Shown: piece by piece, positions 35,337 through 44,655 of the stretch
Layout: each line of letters begins with the position of its first letter
Numbering within the stretch: the first letter of the stretch is position 1
The notes under the pieces: generated by a model
Seen by the model: the letters and a program-made list of their open reading frames with translations, nothing else
What the model was told of the DNA's origin: nothing
The model's database searches: none
Assembly: GCF_014642075.1 (NCBI RefSeq)
Contig: NZ_BMIK01000008.1
Span: 1 to 64,000 of the forward strand
Direction: 5' to 3'
Source of the DNA: Parapedobacter defluvii
GTDB taxonomy: Bacteria > Bacteroidota > Bacteroidia > Sphingobacteriales > Sphingobacteriaceae
DNA: 64,000 nucleotides
Made by a program: the position numbers and the translations under genes

Positions 35337-35855
35337 ATGTCATTAAGCAACATAAAAAGAGTAAAATCAAGCGAAATAGAGCTGAAGGACCGCTTGGTAA
35401 GTATTCAACGCGTGGCCAAGGTAACCAAAGGAGGACGTACGTTCAGCTTCTCTGCTATTGTCGTAGTAGGCGATGAGAATGGGGTGGTTGGCTATGGTTT
35501 GGGCAAAGCCAAGGAGGTAACGGAAGCCATTACGAAGGGAATTGACGACGCGAAAAAGAATCTAATTAAGGTGCCCATTATCAAAGGAACGGTTCCCCAC
35601 GAGCAATATGGCAAATACTCCGGAGGTAATGTGTTGATTAAACCGGCGGTACATGGTACAGGTGTATTGGCAGGTGGTGCGATGCGTGCTGTTTTGGAAA
35701 GTGCGGGTGTTACTGACGTATTGGCTAAGTCCCTGGGATCGTCCAACCCACACAACGTGGTAAAGGCAACGATTGACGCGCTCCTGAAAATGCGTGACGC
35801 CTATACCGTTGCCCAGCAACGTGGGGTCGATTTGAATAAAGTATTTAACGGATAA
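35337..35855 (+). CDS. rpsE: 30S ribosomal protein S5
   Basis: uS5, 172 residues, decoding-fidelity protein. [20 protein letters not shown] and [10 protein letters not shown] are conserved. The ATG at 35337 ([20 protein letters not shown]) is preferred; the longer frame begins inside rplR. Confidence 0.97.
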   Translation: MSLSNIKRVKSSEIELKDRLVSIQRVAKVTKGGRTFSFSAIVVVGDENGVVGYGLGKAKEVTEAITKGIDDAKKNLIKVPIIKGTVPHEQYGKYSGGNVLIKPAVHGTGVLAGGAMRAVLESAGVTDVLAKSLGSSNPHNVVKATIDALLKMRDAYTVAQQRGVDLNKVFNG

Positions 35856-35860
35856 CGATT

Positions 35861-36040
35861 ATGGCAAAGATTAGAATCACCCAGATTAAGAGTACCATCG
35901 ATCGGAGCGAGCGCCAGAAGCGGACGATTCAGGCATTGGGGTTGCGTAAAATTAATCATACGATTGAGGTAGAGGCAACACCGTCCATTATCGGTATGGT
36001 ACGCAAAGTGAGCCACTTGGTGGCAATAGAACAAGTATAA
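35861..36040 (+). CDS. rpmD: 50S ribosomal protein L30
   Basis: uL30, 59 residues (MAKIRITQIKSTIDRSERQK start; LGLRKINHTIEVEATPSIIG; ends VAIEQV). It lies 5 bp after rpsE, its canonical place. Confidence 0.96.
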   Translation: MAKIRITQIKSTIDRSERQKRTIQALGLRKINHTIEVEATPSIIGMVRKVSHLVAIEQV

Positions 36041-36053
36041 TATACGTTTAATC

Positions 36054-36086
36054 GTTATACCTGTTTAGTGAAAGCGAAGGTATAAC
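36054..36086 (+). promoter_or_regulatory. Hairpin in the rpmD-rplO gap
   Basis: GTTATACCT (36054-36062) and AGGTATAAC (36078-36086) form a perfect 9-bp stem with a 15-nt loop. It ends 18 nt before the rplO start, with no T-run. Confidence 0.5.
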
Positions 36087-36104
36087 ACAATAGTAATTTT
36101 GAAG

Positions 36105-36551
36105 ATGAATTTAAGTAATCTAAAACCAGCAGAAGGATCCGTAAAGAATAGGAAACGTATAGGCCGCGGAACAGGATCCGGTCGCGGAGGTACTTCTACA
36201 CGTGGTCATAAAGGAGCTCAATCACGCTCTGGAAACAGTACTAAGATCGGTTTTGAAGGTGGACAAATGCCGTTGCAGCGTCGTGTTCCAAAGTCGGGTT
36301 TCAAAAATCTGAATCGTGTCGAATATGTCGGGATCAACTTGGATGCGCTGCAAGGGCTGGTAGAGAAATACAATCTCTCCACGATAGATTTTGACGTGCT
36401 GAAATCTCATGGTCTGGTTTCAAAAAAGGACTTGGTGAAGATTTTGGGCAGGGGTGAATTGACATCCAAGATCGAAGTAAAAGCACACGCATTTTCAGCC
36501 ACGGCGCAGAAGGCGATTGAAGCAGCAGGCGGCTCGATTGTAAAACTTTAA
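36105..36551 (+). CDS. rplO: 50S ribosomal protein L15
   Basis: uL15, 148 residues. MNLSNLKPAEGSVKNRKRIG and the glycine-rich GRGTGSGRGGTSTRGHKGAQ region are diagnostic. The ATG at 36105 is preferred over a TTG two codons earlier. Confidence 0.97.
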   Translation: MNLSNLKPAEGSVKNRKRIGRGTGSGRGGTSTRGHKGAQSRSGNSTKIGFEGGQMPLQRRVPKSGFKNLNRVEYVGINLDALQGLVEKYNLSTIDFDVLKSHGLVSKKDLVKILGRGELTSKIEVKAHAFSATAQKAIEAAGGSIVKL

Positions 36552-36554
36552 TAC

Positions 36555-37889
36555 ATGAAGAAGCTAATCACAACCTTGACCAATATTTGGAAGATCGACG
36601 ATCTAAGAACGCGTATCTTGAATACGCTTCTGTTTCTTTTGATCTACCGTGTTGGATGCCATATTGTATTGCCGGGTGTTAATCCCGCAGCGCTTCAACA
36701 TGAAGCCAAAGAAGGATTGTTGGGCTTGCTTGATATGTTTGCCGGGGGATCTTTTTCCCGGTCAGCAATTTTCGCATTGGGCGTGATGCCTTACATTTCG
36801 GCATCCATCGTTGTCCAATTGCTGGGGATCGCGATACCCTATTTTCAGAAGATGCAGAAAGAGGGAGAGAGCGGTCGTAAAAAAATGAATCAGATCACCC
36901 GTTACCTTACGTTGGCTATTACATTGGTGCAATCTATTGCGTACGTACGGACGCAGATTGACGGTGGAGCTAAAATGATCGCAGATCCGATGTTTACCAT
37001 CTTATCGGCTTTTGTTTTGACAGCGGGGACGCTTTTTGTGATGTGGCTTGGAGAGAAGATTACCGATAAAGGAATTGGGAATGGTATTTCACTGATTATC
37101 ATGGTGGGAATCATTGCGCAATTGCCTAGTGGTATAACCGCCGAATGGTTTTCGCGGATGAGTACCGGTGGCGGCGGTCCAATTCCGTTATTGCTGGAAT
37201 TTATCGCATTATTCTTTGTCGTGATTTTCACGATCCTGATTGTGCAGGGGGTACGTAAAATCCCGGTACAATACGCTAAGAAAATAGTAGGCAATAAGCA
37301 ATATGGCGGTGTTAGGCAATACATCCCGTTGAAGGTAAATGCCGCCGGTGTAATGCCTATTATCTTTGCTCAGGCCATTATGTTCGTGCCGATGAGTCTT
37401 GGTCAGTTTTTTCCGAATTTGCAGTCGTCGTTTTTGACGTCGTTAAGTAATTACACCTCGGTAGCTTATAACATTACGTTTGGGATCCTGATCATCGCAT
37501 TTACATTTTTCTATACGGCGATTATGGTAAACCCGCAGCAGATGTCAGAGGATATGAAGAAAAACGGTGGGTTTATACCTGGTGTAAAACCTGGGCATGC
37601 CACCAATTTCTATATTGACAGCGTCATCTCCAAGATTACACTTCCGGGGGCAATTTTCCTGGCTATAATAGCCATTTTGCCGGCCATTGCAAGCCTGTTT
37701 GGGGTGAACAACCAATTTGCTCATTTCTATGGCGGTACTTCGTTGCTGATTCTCGTTGGGGTTGTATTGGATACCCTTCAGCAAATTGAGAGCCACCTGT
37801 TAATGCGTCATTACGATGGACTGATGAAGACCGGTCGCATCAAAGGGCGTGCTCCGGTTGCTTCTGGGCCTACCCAATCGGTTATATAA
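36555..37889 (+). CDS. secY: Preprotein translocase subunit SecY
   Basis: SecY, 444 residues, forms the protein-conducting channel in the inner membrane, with ten predicted membrane helices. LLFLLIYRVGCHIVLPGVNP in the first helix, GISLIIMVGI and the C-terminal LQQIESHLLMRHYDGLMKTG are conserved. It is 3 bp after rplO and exports the many signal-peptide proteins of this window. Confidence 0.98.
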   Translation: MKKLITTLTNIWKIDDLRTRILNTLLFLLIYRVGCHIVLPGVNPAALQHEAKEGLLGLLDMFAGGSFSRSAIFALGVMPYISASIVVQLLGIAIPYFQKMQKEGESGRKKMNQITRYLTLAITLVQSIAYVRTQIDGGAKMIADPMFTILSAFVLTAGTLFVMWLGEKITDKGIGNGISLIIMVGIIAQLPSGITAEWFSRMSTGGGGPIPLLLEFIALFFVVIFTILIVQGVRKIPVQYAKKIVGNKQYGGVRQYIPLKVNAAGVMPIIFAQAIMFVPMSLGQFFPNLQSSFLTSLSNYTSVAYNITFGILIIAFTFFYTAIMVNPQQMSEDMKKNGGFIPGVKPGHATNFYIDSVISKITLPGAIFLAIIAILPAIASLFGVNNQFAHFYGGTSLLILVGVVLDTLQQIESHLLMRHYDGLMKTGRIKGRAPVASGPTQSVI

Positions 37890-37897
37890 TCTTTAGC

Positions 37898-38683
37898 ATG
37901 TCTAAAGTATATTACAAATCAGCAGATGATATTGAACAACTGCGAAAGTCGGCAACGGTACTTTCGCAGTTGCTTGGTGAAATAGCCAGGGAAATTAGGC
38001 CGGGTGTGACCACGTTGGCTTTGGACAAGCTGGCTTATGATTATATTCATGATCACGGTGGCCGGCCTGCATTTTTGAATTACAACGGATTTCCTAATTC
38101 GTTGTGCATATCGGTAAACGATCAGGTGGTACATGGAATCCCGGGTAACTACGAGTTGCGTGAAGGTGATATCGTATCGGTAGACGGAGGGGTTGAGTTA
38201 AATACATATATCAGCGATTCTGCATATACGTTTGCGGTCGGTGAAATTGGTGACGACGTCAAGCAGCTTCTTCGGGTAACAAAGGAGTCCCTTGAATTGG
38301 GCATTGAGCAGGCGGTATCAGGTAAACGTGTAGGGGATATTGCTTATGCAGTACAGGAGCATGTAACCCAGTACGGGTACGGTATTGTCCGTGAGTTAGT
38401 TGGGCATGGAGTGGGATTCAAACTGCACGAAAAACCCGAAGTACCCAATTACGGCAAGCGAGGGTCAGGAACAAAATTAGAAACCGGACTGGTTATCTGT
38501 ATCGAGCCCATGATCAACATGGGAAAGGCGGGTGTGAAGTTTTGGGATGACGGATGGACCGTAAGTACAGCGGATGGGAAACCATCGGCCCATTATGAGC
38601 ATATGGTTGCTATCCGTAAAGGAGTACCGGATGTATTGACTACTTTTTCTTATATTGAAGAAGTTTTGGATAAAAAGAATTGA
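37898..38683 (+). CDS. map: Methionine aminopeptidase type I
   Basis: This 261-residue enzyme removes the initiator Met from nascent proteins. Metal ligands are visible in SVDGGVELNTYISDSAYTF (two Asp), ELVGHGVGFKLHEKPEVPNY (His), CIEPMINMG (Glu) and AHYEHMVAI (Glu). It lies 8 bp after secY. The next promoter overlaps its stop codon. Confidence 0.97.
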   Translation: MSKVYYKSADDIEQLRKSATVLSQLLGEIAREIRPGVTTLALDKLAYDYIHDHGGRPAFLNYNGFPNSLCISVNDQVVHGIPGNYELREGDIVSVDGGVELNTYISDSAYTFAVGEIGDDVKQLLRVTKESLELGIEQAVSGKRVGDIAYAVQEHVTQYGYGIVRELVGHGVGFKLHEKPEVPNYGKRGSGTKLETGLVICIEPMINMGKAGVKFWDDGWTVSTADGKPSAHYEHMVAIRKGVPDVLTTFSYIEEVLDKKN

Positions 38684-38709
38684 CATTCAATTTTTTTTGC
38701 TTATCTTTG
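38680..38709 (+). promoter_or_regulatory. Internal promoter before infA
   Basis: TTG (38680-38682, overlapping the map stop), a 19-nt spacer, then TATCTTTG (38702-38709), the same exact -7 as the rplC promoter. The alpha-operon part can thus be transcribed on its own. Confidence 0.7.
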
Positions 38710-38755
38710 CATCCCTGTTTGTGTGGGGGTATAATTAGATAATAATCAAGACTAT

Positions 38756-38974
38756 ATGGCTAAACAAGCCTCAATTGAGCAAGACGGAGTCATTAAGGAA
38801 GCACTTTCCAACGCTATGTTTCGTGTGGAATTGGAAAATGGGCACGAAATTATCGCTCATATTTCAGGAAAGATGCGGATGCACTACATTAAGATTTTGC
38901 CGGGAGATCGCGTAAAACTGGAGATGTCGCCGTACGATTTGACAAAGGGAAGAATAACATATCGTTATAAGTAA
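38756..38974 (+). CDS. infA: Translation initiation factor IF-1
   Basis: IF-1, 72 residues, an S1/OB-fold protein that blocks the A site during initiation. [20 protein letters not shown] and [13 protein letters not shown] are conserved. It heads the second transcription unit. Confidence 0.98.
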   Translation: MAKQASIEQDGVIKEALSNAMFRVELENGHEIIAHISGKMRMHYIKILPGDRVKLEMSPYDLTKGRITYRYK

Positions 38975-39068
38975 AGAATAAAAAGTAAAAAAATAGAAAG
39001 CGAATACCTAAGCGTGTTTCGCGTTGTGCCAAAAACAGGCATCCCGTAAAAGGAATAATAGTAAGATC

Positions 39069-39185
39069 ATGAAAGTCAGAGCATCCATCAAGAAACGTAG
39101 CGCGGATTGCAAGATTATCCGTCGCAAAGGGAAGGTATTTGTAATCAATAAAAAGAACCCTAAATTTAAGCAACGTCAGGGATAA
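39069..39185 (+). CDS. rpmJ: 50S ribosomal protein L36 (zinc-free form)
   Basis: bL36, 38 residues ([20 protein letters not shown] start, ends FKQRQG). Of the usual zinc ligands only one Cys (residue 14) remains; positions 11, 27 and 33 are Ser, Asn and Phe. This is therefore the C-minus form, which does not need zinc. Confidence 0.96.
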   Translation: MKVRASIKKRSADCKIIRRKGKVFVINKKNPKFKQRQG

Positions 39186-39203
39186 AAAATCACTTAATAA
39201 TAT

Positions 39204-39581
39204 ATGGCAAGGATCGCAGGTATAGATTTACCGAAAAACAAAAGAGGAGAGATAGGCCTCACATACATTTACGGAATCGGTCGGTCGACAGCGCAGCGGA
39301 TTTTAGATAAGGCTGGTATCGACTATGACGTGAAGGTTCAGGATTGGGACGACGATCAGTTGTCTGCTATCCGTACCGTCATCAATGATGAAATCAAGGT
39401 TGAGGGCGCTCTCCGTTCGGAAGTTCAGCTGAATATCAAGCGCTTAATGGATATCGGTTGTTACCGGGGTCTACGCCACCGTAAACATTTGCCTGTTCGT
39501 GGCCAACGGACAAAAAATAACTCACGTACGCGGAAAGGGAAACGTAAGACGGTTGCAAACAAGAAAAAAGCTACTAAATAA
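39204..39581 (+). CDS. rpsM: 30S ribosomal protein S13
   Basis: uS13, 125 residues, at the head-body interface contacting P-site t[23 protein letters not shown] and the [20 protein letters not shown] tail region are diagnostic. Confidence 0.98.
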   Translation: MARIAGIDLPKNKRGEIGLTYIYGIGRSTAQRILDKAGIDYDVKVQDWDDDQLSAIRTVINDEIKVEGALRSEVQLNIKRLMDIGCYRGLRHRKHLPVRGQRTKNNSRTRKGKRKTVANKKKATK

Positions 39582-39597
39582 TAATTGAGAAGAGACA

Positions 39598-39987
39598 ATG
39601 GCTAAGAGTAAAAAAGTAAGCAAAAAGCGTATTGTTGTCATTGAGCCGGTAGGTCAGGCGCATATCAATGCCACGTTTAACAATATAATCGTTACGCTTA
39701 CCAACAATCAAGGGCAAACAATTTCATGGTCAAGTGCCGGTAAAATGGGCTTTAGAGGATCGAAGAAAAACACGCCTTATGCGGCTTCTCAAGCAGCTGC
39801 TGATTGCGGCAAAGTAGCACATGACTTAGGTTTGCGGAAAGTAGAAGTTTATGTAAAGGGCCCCGGTGCCGGACGTGAGTCAGCGATCCGCACGTTGCAG
39901 AACTCGGGTATCGAGGTGACGGCTATTCGGGACATTACGCCGCTGCCCCACAACGGCTGCCGCCCTCCCAAACGCAGAAGAGTATAA
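39598..39987 (+). CDS. rpsK: 30S ribosomal protein S11
   Basis: uS11, 129 residues, on the platform near the mRNA exit. [15 protein letters not shown] and [18 protein letters not shown] are diagnostic. Confidence 0.98.
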   Translation: MAKSKKVSKKRIVVIEPVGQAHINATFNNIIVTLTNNQGQTISWSSAGKMGFRGSKKNTPYAASQAAADCGKVAHDLGLRKVEVYVKGPGAGRESAIRTLQNSGIEVTAIRDITPLPHNGCRPPKRRRV

Positions 39988-39995
39988 CACAAATT

Positions 39996-40042
39996 TTTTA
40001 AAGCTAAGATTCTTCAGCTATAGGCTGAAAGATACTTTAAAA
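39996..40042 (+). promoter_or_regulatory. Structured RNA before rpsD
   Basis: TTTTAAAG (39996-40003) pairs with CTTTAAAA (40035-40042), enclosing TTCAGC (40013-40018) with GCTGAA (40024-40029) around a 5-nt loop. It ends 11 nt before the rpsD start. S4 represses its own synthesis in E. coli and Bacillus, so autogenous control here is plausible. Confidence 0.5.
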
Positions 40043-40053
40043 CCAACAATTAT

Positions 40054-40662
40054 ATGGCGAGATATACCGGACCAAAGTCCAAAATTGCCCGTAAGTTCAG
40101 AGAACCAATTTTCGGGCCTGACAAAGCATTAGAACGTAAAAACTATCCTCCCGGACAACACGGGGTTTCAAAACGTAGGGGTAAGCAGTCAGAATATGCA
40201 ATCCAGCTACTGGAGAAACAGAAGGCAAAGTATACCTACGGAGTATTGGAACGTCAATTTGCGAATCTTTTTGCCAGAGCATCTGCCAAGCAAGGAATTA
40301 CCGGTGAAGTTTTCCTTAAGCTCTTAGAGGCTCGTTTGGATAATACTGTTTATCGGTTGGGAATTGCCCCGACGCGTTCAGCTGCACGTCAGTTGGTCGG
40401 TCACAAGCATATTACGGTAAATGGTGAAGTGGTAAATATACCCTCCTATAACCTCCGCCCGGGTGACGTGGTTGCCGTGCGTGAACGCTCGAAATCACTT
40501 GAGGCAATCACCAATTCGGTAGCTGGGCACAAAATAAATAAATTCAGCTGGTTGGAATGGGATGCTGGCAGCTTGACGGGAAAATTCCTTAATTACCCCG
40601 AGCGGTCTGAAATCCCCGAAAACATCAAGGAGAACTTAATTGTCGAGTTGTACTCCAAATAA
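40054..40662 (+). CDS. rpsD: 30S ribosomal protein S4
   Basis: uS4, 202 residues, primary 16S rRNA binder. [19 protein letters not shown] and the S4 RNA-binding domain ([20 protein letters not shown], about 93-112) are diagnostic. Confidence 0.98.
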   Translation: MARYTGPKSKIARKFREPIFGPDKALERKNYPPGQHGVSKRRGKQSEYAIQLLEKQKAKYTYGVLERQFANLFARASAKQGITGEVFLKLLEARLDNTVYRLGIAPTRSAARQLVGHKHITVNGEVVNIPSYNLRPGDVVAVRERSKSLEAITNSVAGHKINKFSWLEWDAGSLTGKFLNYPERSEIPENIKENLIVELYSK

Positions 40663-40746
40663 ATAACGCTGCAGGAAAGCATAACCGGTTGGCTTATGCG
40701 CTCCTGTTGTATAGCAATTTTTGTAAACAAACATAAGAATAAATAC

Positions 40747-41739
40747 ATGGCAATCTTAGCATTTCAAAGACCTGATAAAGTTATCATGCAGAAATCAACG
40801 GATTTCGATGGCACGTTTGAATTTCGTCCATTGGAACCGGGTTTCGGTGTGACCATTGGTAATGCTTTACGCCGTATTCTACTGTCCTCACTCGAAGGAT
40901 ATGCAATTACGTCGGTTCGTTTCTCGGGGGTATCGCACGAGTTTTCCACGATAAAAGGTGTTGTGGAGGACGTAACGGAGATTATCCTTAACTTGAAACA
41001 AGTACGTTTCAAGAAAACCGGAGAAATGGGCGAGTCCGAAAAGATCTTTATGGTTATCAATGGGCAGGATCAATTGCAGGCCGGGGATATCACTAATTTT
41101 TCTAACAATTTTACGGTATTGAATCCGGATCTGGTGATCTGCAATATGGAGAGTTCAGTAACACTTGAGTTGGAACTCAATGTTGCAAAGGGTCGCGGAT
41201 ATGTGAATGCGGAAGAAAATAAGGTGGCCGACGGTCCGGTAGGGCTAATTGCCGTTGACTCGATTTTCACGCCGATTAAGAACGTGAAATATACGATTGA
41301 GAACTATCGGGTAGAGCAAAAGACTGACTACGAGAAATTATTGTTGGATATTTCGACCGATGGTTCAATCCACCCTGAGGATGCGTTGAAGGAAGCTGCA
41401 AAAATTCTGATTCAGCATTTCATGCTTTTCTCTGACGAGAATATGTTGCTCGAATCTCAGGCGAAGGAAGAGACCAAGGTAGTTGACGAGGAAATTCTGC
41501 ATATGCGTAAAATCCTGAAGACCGAGTTGGTCGATTTGGATTTGTCGGTACGCGCTCTCAACTGTTTGAAAGCTGCTGATATCCGTACGCTTGCCGAGTT
41601 GGTGACGTATGATGTAGCAGATATGCTTAAATTCAGAAACTTTGGTAAAAAATCCCTAAGTGAAATTCAGGAATTGGTAAAATCAAAAGGTTTGTCATTT
41701 GGTATGAATTTAGCCAAATATAAACTTGATGAAGAATAA
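40747..41739 (+). CDS. rpoA: DNA-directed RNA polymerase subunit alpha
   Basis: This 330-residue subunit has an N-terminal dimerisation domain ([20 protein letters not shown]) and a C-terminal DNA/activator-contact domain ([20 protein letters not shown], then [20 protein letters not shown]). The ATG at 40747 ([15 protein letters not shown]) is preferred over an upstream frame from 40696 that has no conserved sequence. Confidence 0.98.
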   Translation: MAILAFQRPDKVIMQKSTDFDGTFEFRPLEPGFGVTIGNALRRILLSSLEGYAITSVRFSGVSHEFSTIKGVVEDVTEIILNLKQVRFKKTGEMGESEKIFMVINGQDQLQAGDITNFSNNFTVLNPDLVICNMESSVTLELELNVAKGRGYVNAEENKVADGPVGLIAVDSIFTPIKNVKYTIENYRVEQKTDYEKLLLDISTDGSIHPEDALKEAAKILIQHFMLFSDENMLLESQAKEETKVVDEEILHMRKILKTELVDLDLSVRALNCLKAADIRTLAELVTYDVADMLKFRNFGKKSLSEIQELVKSKGLSFGMNLAKYKLDEE

Positions 41740-41764
41740 TACAGCAAAATAGTTAGCGACCTGT

Positions 41765-41803
41765 TGCATAATTCCCTCCGATAGCGATCGGAGACGGTAT
41801 GCA
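41765..41803 (+). promoter_or_regulatory. Two-stem hairpin in the rpoA-rplQ gap
   Basis: The outer stem TGCATA (41765-41770) pairs with TATGCA (41798-41803). The inner perfect 7-bp stem CTCCGAT (41776-41782) pairs with ATCGGAG (41787-41793), loop AGCG. It ends 17 nt before rplQ, without a T-run. Confidence 0.5.
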
Positions 41804-41820
41804 CAAATTTTAAAAACAAA

Positions 41821-42426
41821 ATGAGACACGGAAAGAAAATCAACCACTTGGGCCGCACAGCAAGTCATCGTAAAGCGATGTTGGCTAACATGGCTACTTC
41901 GCTGGTCAAACACAAGCGTATTACCACTACATTGGCTAAAGCCAAGGCGCTGCGTCAATATGTAGAACCTTTAATTACGAAATCGAAGAACGACACGACG
42001 CATTCACGGCGGATTGTATTTAGCTACCTGCAGGACAAGGAAGCGGTGACAATCCTTTTCCGTGAGATTTCGGAGAAAGTTGCCAATCGGCCCGGTGGAT
42101 ATACACGCATCATTAAGTTGGAAAATCGGTTGGGTGACAATGCGGAAATGGCATTTATCGAGTTGGTTGATTACAACGAGGTATACAGAAAAGATGGAGT
42201 TGCCGCCGAGCGTAAATCTACACGACGACGCGGAGGCAAGAAGAAATCCGGAGCGGAAGCTGCCGCGACTACTGCTGTTGAGGAAGTAGCCGAGGAACCA
42301 AAAGCGGAAACCCAGGATGAGCCGGTGGCTGAGGTAGCCAGCGAGCAGGAGGCAGCCGATGTAGAAGAGGCTGCTACCGAAACGGAAGAAACTCCAAAGG
42401 AAGAAGAGAAAGAGAAAGAAGACTAA
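41821..42426 (+). CDS. rplQ: 50S ribosomal protein L17 with acidic tail
   Basis: bL17, 201 residues. The first 120 or so ([40 protein letters not shown]) are canonical. After a basic [10 protein letters not shown] stretch there is a Glu/Ala-rich tail of about 60 residues, ending EEEKEKED, that standard L17 lacks. Similar tails occur in Bacteroidota; their role is unknown. It is the last gene of the ribosomal block. Confidence 0.97.
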   Translation: MRHGKKINHLGRTASHRKAMLANMATSLVKHKRITTTLAKAKALRQYVEPLITKSKNDTTHSRRIVFSYLQDKEAVTILFREISEKVANRPGGYTRIIKLENRLGDNAEMAFIELVDYNEVYRKDGVAAERKSTRRRGGKKKSGAEAAATTAVEEVAEEPKAETQDEPVAEVASEQEAADVEEAATETEETPKEEEKEKED

Positions 42427-42451
42427 GCGAATTAGTTCATTGAATGAGTTG

Positions 42452-42485
42452 AACCCGTTTTTTGATTTCGAAAAACGGGTTTTTT
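42452..42485 (+). terminator. Intrinsic terminator of the ribosomal operon
   Basis: AACCCGTTTTT (42452-42462) pairs perfectly with AAAAACGGGTT (42471-42481) around an 8-nt loop, followed by a T-run to 42485. It lies 25 nt after rplQ and 18 nt before argD. Confidence 0.85.
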
Positions 42486-42503
42486 ATTACAATAGTATAG
42501 TGT

Positions 42504-43640
42504 ATGAACCTATTTGATGTATATCCTATTAATCCCGTGGCTATAACGAAAGCCAAGGGCAGCACGGTTTGGGATGCCCAGGGAAATGAATACCTTGATT
42601 TATATGGCGGGCACGCGGTGATTTCTATCGGGCACACCCATCCCCATTACCTGAAACGTGTTACCGAACAGTTGGCACAGATCGGATTTTATTCAAACTC
42701 TGTTGAAATGCCTTTGCAACAACAGCTCGCTGAATTATTGGGGAAGGTTTCTGGAAAAATTGATTATCAGTTATTCCTATGTAACTCGGGGGCGGAAGCT
42801 AACGAAAATGCATTGAAGTTAGCTTCCTTCCATAATGGCCGAAAAAAAGTTATTGCTTTTAGGGGTGCATTCCATGGACGCACTTCCTTGGCGGTAGCAG
42901 CTACTGATCATCCGAAGATTGTTGCTCCTGTGAACGAGACGGACAATGTTGTTTTCCTTCCCTTCAATGATGTGGAAGCGCTGGAACATGCTTTTTCCAC
43001 ATTTGGTGAAGAAGTGTCTTCCGTGATCATAGAAGGCATACAGGGAGTAGGAGGAATACGGGTGGCCTCTAATGAATTTTTACAGAAGATCCGGGCATTG
43101 ACTATCCAATACGGCGCTGTATTTATCGCCGATTCTGTGCAATGTGGATACGGACGTACCGGCCGCTTTTATTCACATGATCATGCAGGAGTAGATGCGG
43201 ACATATACAGCATGGCCAAAGGCATGGGCAACGGATTCCCCATCGGTGCCATTGCCATATCGCCTGCCATTAAACCCTGGTTCGGAATGTTAGGTACCAC
43301 CTTTGGCGGCAATCACCTTGCTTGTGCAGCCGCATTGGCGGTGTTGGAAGTCATCCAGCATGAAGAGCTGATGCAGCATGCAACCGAGGTGGGCGACTAC
43401 CTGATTGCGGAACTGGCGAAGTTTGCTGCCATCCGGGAAGTACGTGGCAGAGGGCTGATGATCGGTATCGATCTTCCGGAAGAGCTGAACACGATCAAGC
43501 GTGATTTGTTGGCTAAAAACCGTATCTTCACAGGCGAAGCTAAACCGAATGTGATCCGGTTGTTGCCAGCGCTGACGATAACCAAAAACCATGCAGATCG
43601 GTTTCTCGAAGCACTGGATGAAAGGCTGAGGGAATTTTAG
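42504..43640 (+). CDS. argD: Acetylornithine (or succinylornithine) aminotransferase
   Basis: This is a PLP-dependent class III aminotransferase of 378 residues, converting N-acylglutamate semialdehyde to N-acylornithine. It shows NSGAEANENALKLA for cofactor binding, FRGAFHGRTSLAVAAT, DSVQCGYGRTGRFYSHDHAG and the PLP-lysine segment MAKGMGNGFPIGAI. It is the first gene of an arginine cluster with argF', argB, proC and argE. No consensus promoter was found in the short gap after the terminator. Confidence 0.93.
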   Translation: MNLFDVYPINPVAITKAKGSTVWDAQGNEYLDLYGGHAVISIGHTHPHYLKRVTEQLAQIGFYSNSVEMPLQQQLAELLGKVSGKIDYQLFLCNSGAEANENALKLASFHNGRKKVIAFRGAFHGRTSLAVAATDHPKIVAPVNETDNVVFLPFNDVEALEHAFSTFGEEVSSVIIEGIQGVGGIRVASNEFLQKIRALTIQYGAVFIADSVQCGYGRTGRFYSHDHAGVDADIYSMAKGMGNGFPIGAIAISPAIKPWFGMLGTTFGGNHLACAAALAVLEVIQHEELMQHATEVGDYLIAELAKFAAIREVRGRGLMIGIDLPEELNTIKRDLLAKNRIFTGEAKPNVIRLLPALTITKNHADRFLEALDERLREF

Positions 43641-43673
43641 ATATTGGATAATATAGCAGATAAGTTTACGCGA

Positions 43674-44648
43674 ATGACACAATTTTTTTCTGTAGCGGAT
43701 GTAGATAATCTATCTCAATTGGTAGATGAGGCCCTGCAATTAAAAAGCAATCCGTTTGCCGCTGAAAACCTGGGCAAGCGGAAGACCCTGGGTTTGGTTT
43801 TTCTCAATCCAAGTTTACGAACCCGATTGAGCACCCAAAAGGCTGCCATTCATTTGGGTATGGATGTGATGGTCATGAATATGGATAAGGAGGGGTGGGC
43901 ATTGGAGACGAAAGATGGGGTAGTCATGGATGGAAATACCGTGGAGCATATCCGGGAGGCTGCGGCCGTAATGGGGCAATATTGCGATATCCTAGGCTTA
44001 CGGTCTTTTCCCAAATTGCAGGACCGTGAGGAAGATTACAGTGAGGGCCTGTTCAGAAAGTTTATCGACTACTGCAAGGTACCGGTGATTAGCCTCGAAA
44101 GTGCGACACGTCATCCCTTACAGAGCCTTACGGACCTGATTACCATACGGGAATATTGGCAGGAAACGATTAGACCTCCCAAAGTCGTTCTGGCTTGGGC
44201 TCCACATATTAAGGCGCTTCCGCAAGCTGTGCCCAACTCTTTTGCAGAATGGATGTGCCGGGCTCAAGCCGAAGGAATGGTTAATTTTACCATTGCACAT
44301 CCAAAGGGATATGCGCTTGCTGAAGAATTTACGGACGGTGCTGACCTCATTCATTCCCTGGATGAAGCAATTAAGGGAGCAGACTTTGTTTATGTGAAGA
44401 ACTGGTCCTCTTATGAAGATTACGGTAAGATCCATCCGGTTGAGGGGAAGTGGATGATCGATTCAAGCAGATTAGCGTTGACAAATGGCGCCAAGGTCAT
44501 GCACTGCCTACCTGTGCGCCGCGATTTGGAATTAGCCAGTGAGGTGCTGGATGGTCCCGATGCACTGGTGATCCAGGAGGCTGGAAACCGTGTATGGGCG
44601 GCACAAGCGGTATTAAAGCGTATGCTCGAACAATTACAGGAAAAATAA
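43674..44648 (+). CDS. argF': N-acylornithine carbamoyltransferase (acetyl- or succinyl-ornithine type)
   Basis: This 324-residue transcarbamylase makes N-acylcitrulline from carbamoyl phosphate and an N-acylated ornithine, the Bacteroidota route to arginine. SLRTRLSTQKAA (about 47-58) is the carbamoyl-phosphate loop; ATRHPLQSLTDLITI and MHCLPVRR are conserved. The MDG-x-x-x-EH loop near residues 85-92 belongs to the acylornithine branch rather than to standard ornithine transcarbamylase. The ATG at 43674 gives the usual N-terminus. Whether the natural substrate is acetyl- or succinyl-ornithine cannot be settled from sequence. Confidence 0.92.
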   Translation: MTQFFSVADVDNLSQLVDEALQLKSNPFAAENLGKRKTLGLVFLNPSLRTRLSTQKAAIHLGMDVMVMNMDKEGWALETKDGVVMDGNTVEHIREAAAVMGQYCDILGLRSFPKLQDREEDYSEGLFRKFIDYCKVPVISLESATRHPLQSLTDLITIREYWQETIRPPKVVLAWAPHIKALPQAVPNSFAEWMCRAQAEGMVNFTIAHPKGYALAEEFTDGADLIHSLDEAIKGADFVYVKNWSSYEDYGKIHPVEGKWMIDSSRLALTNGAKVMHCLPVRRDLELASEVLDGPDALVIQEAGNRVWAAQAVLKRMLEQLQEK

Positions 44649-44655
44649 GGCAAAG

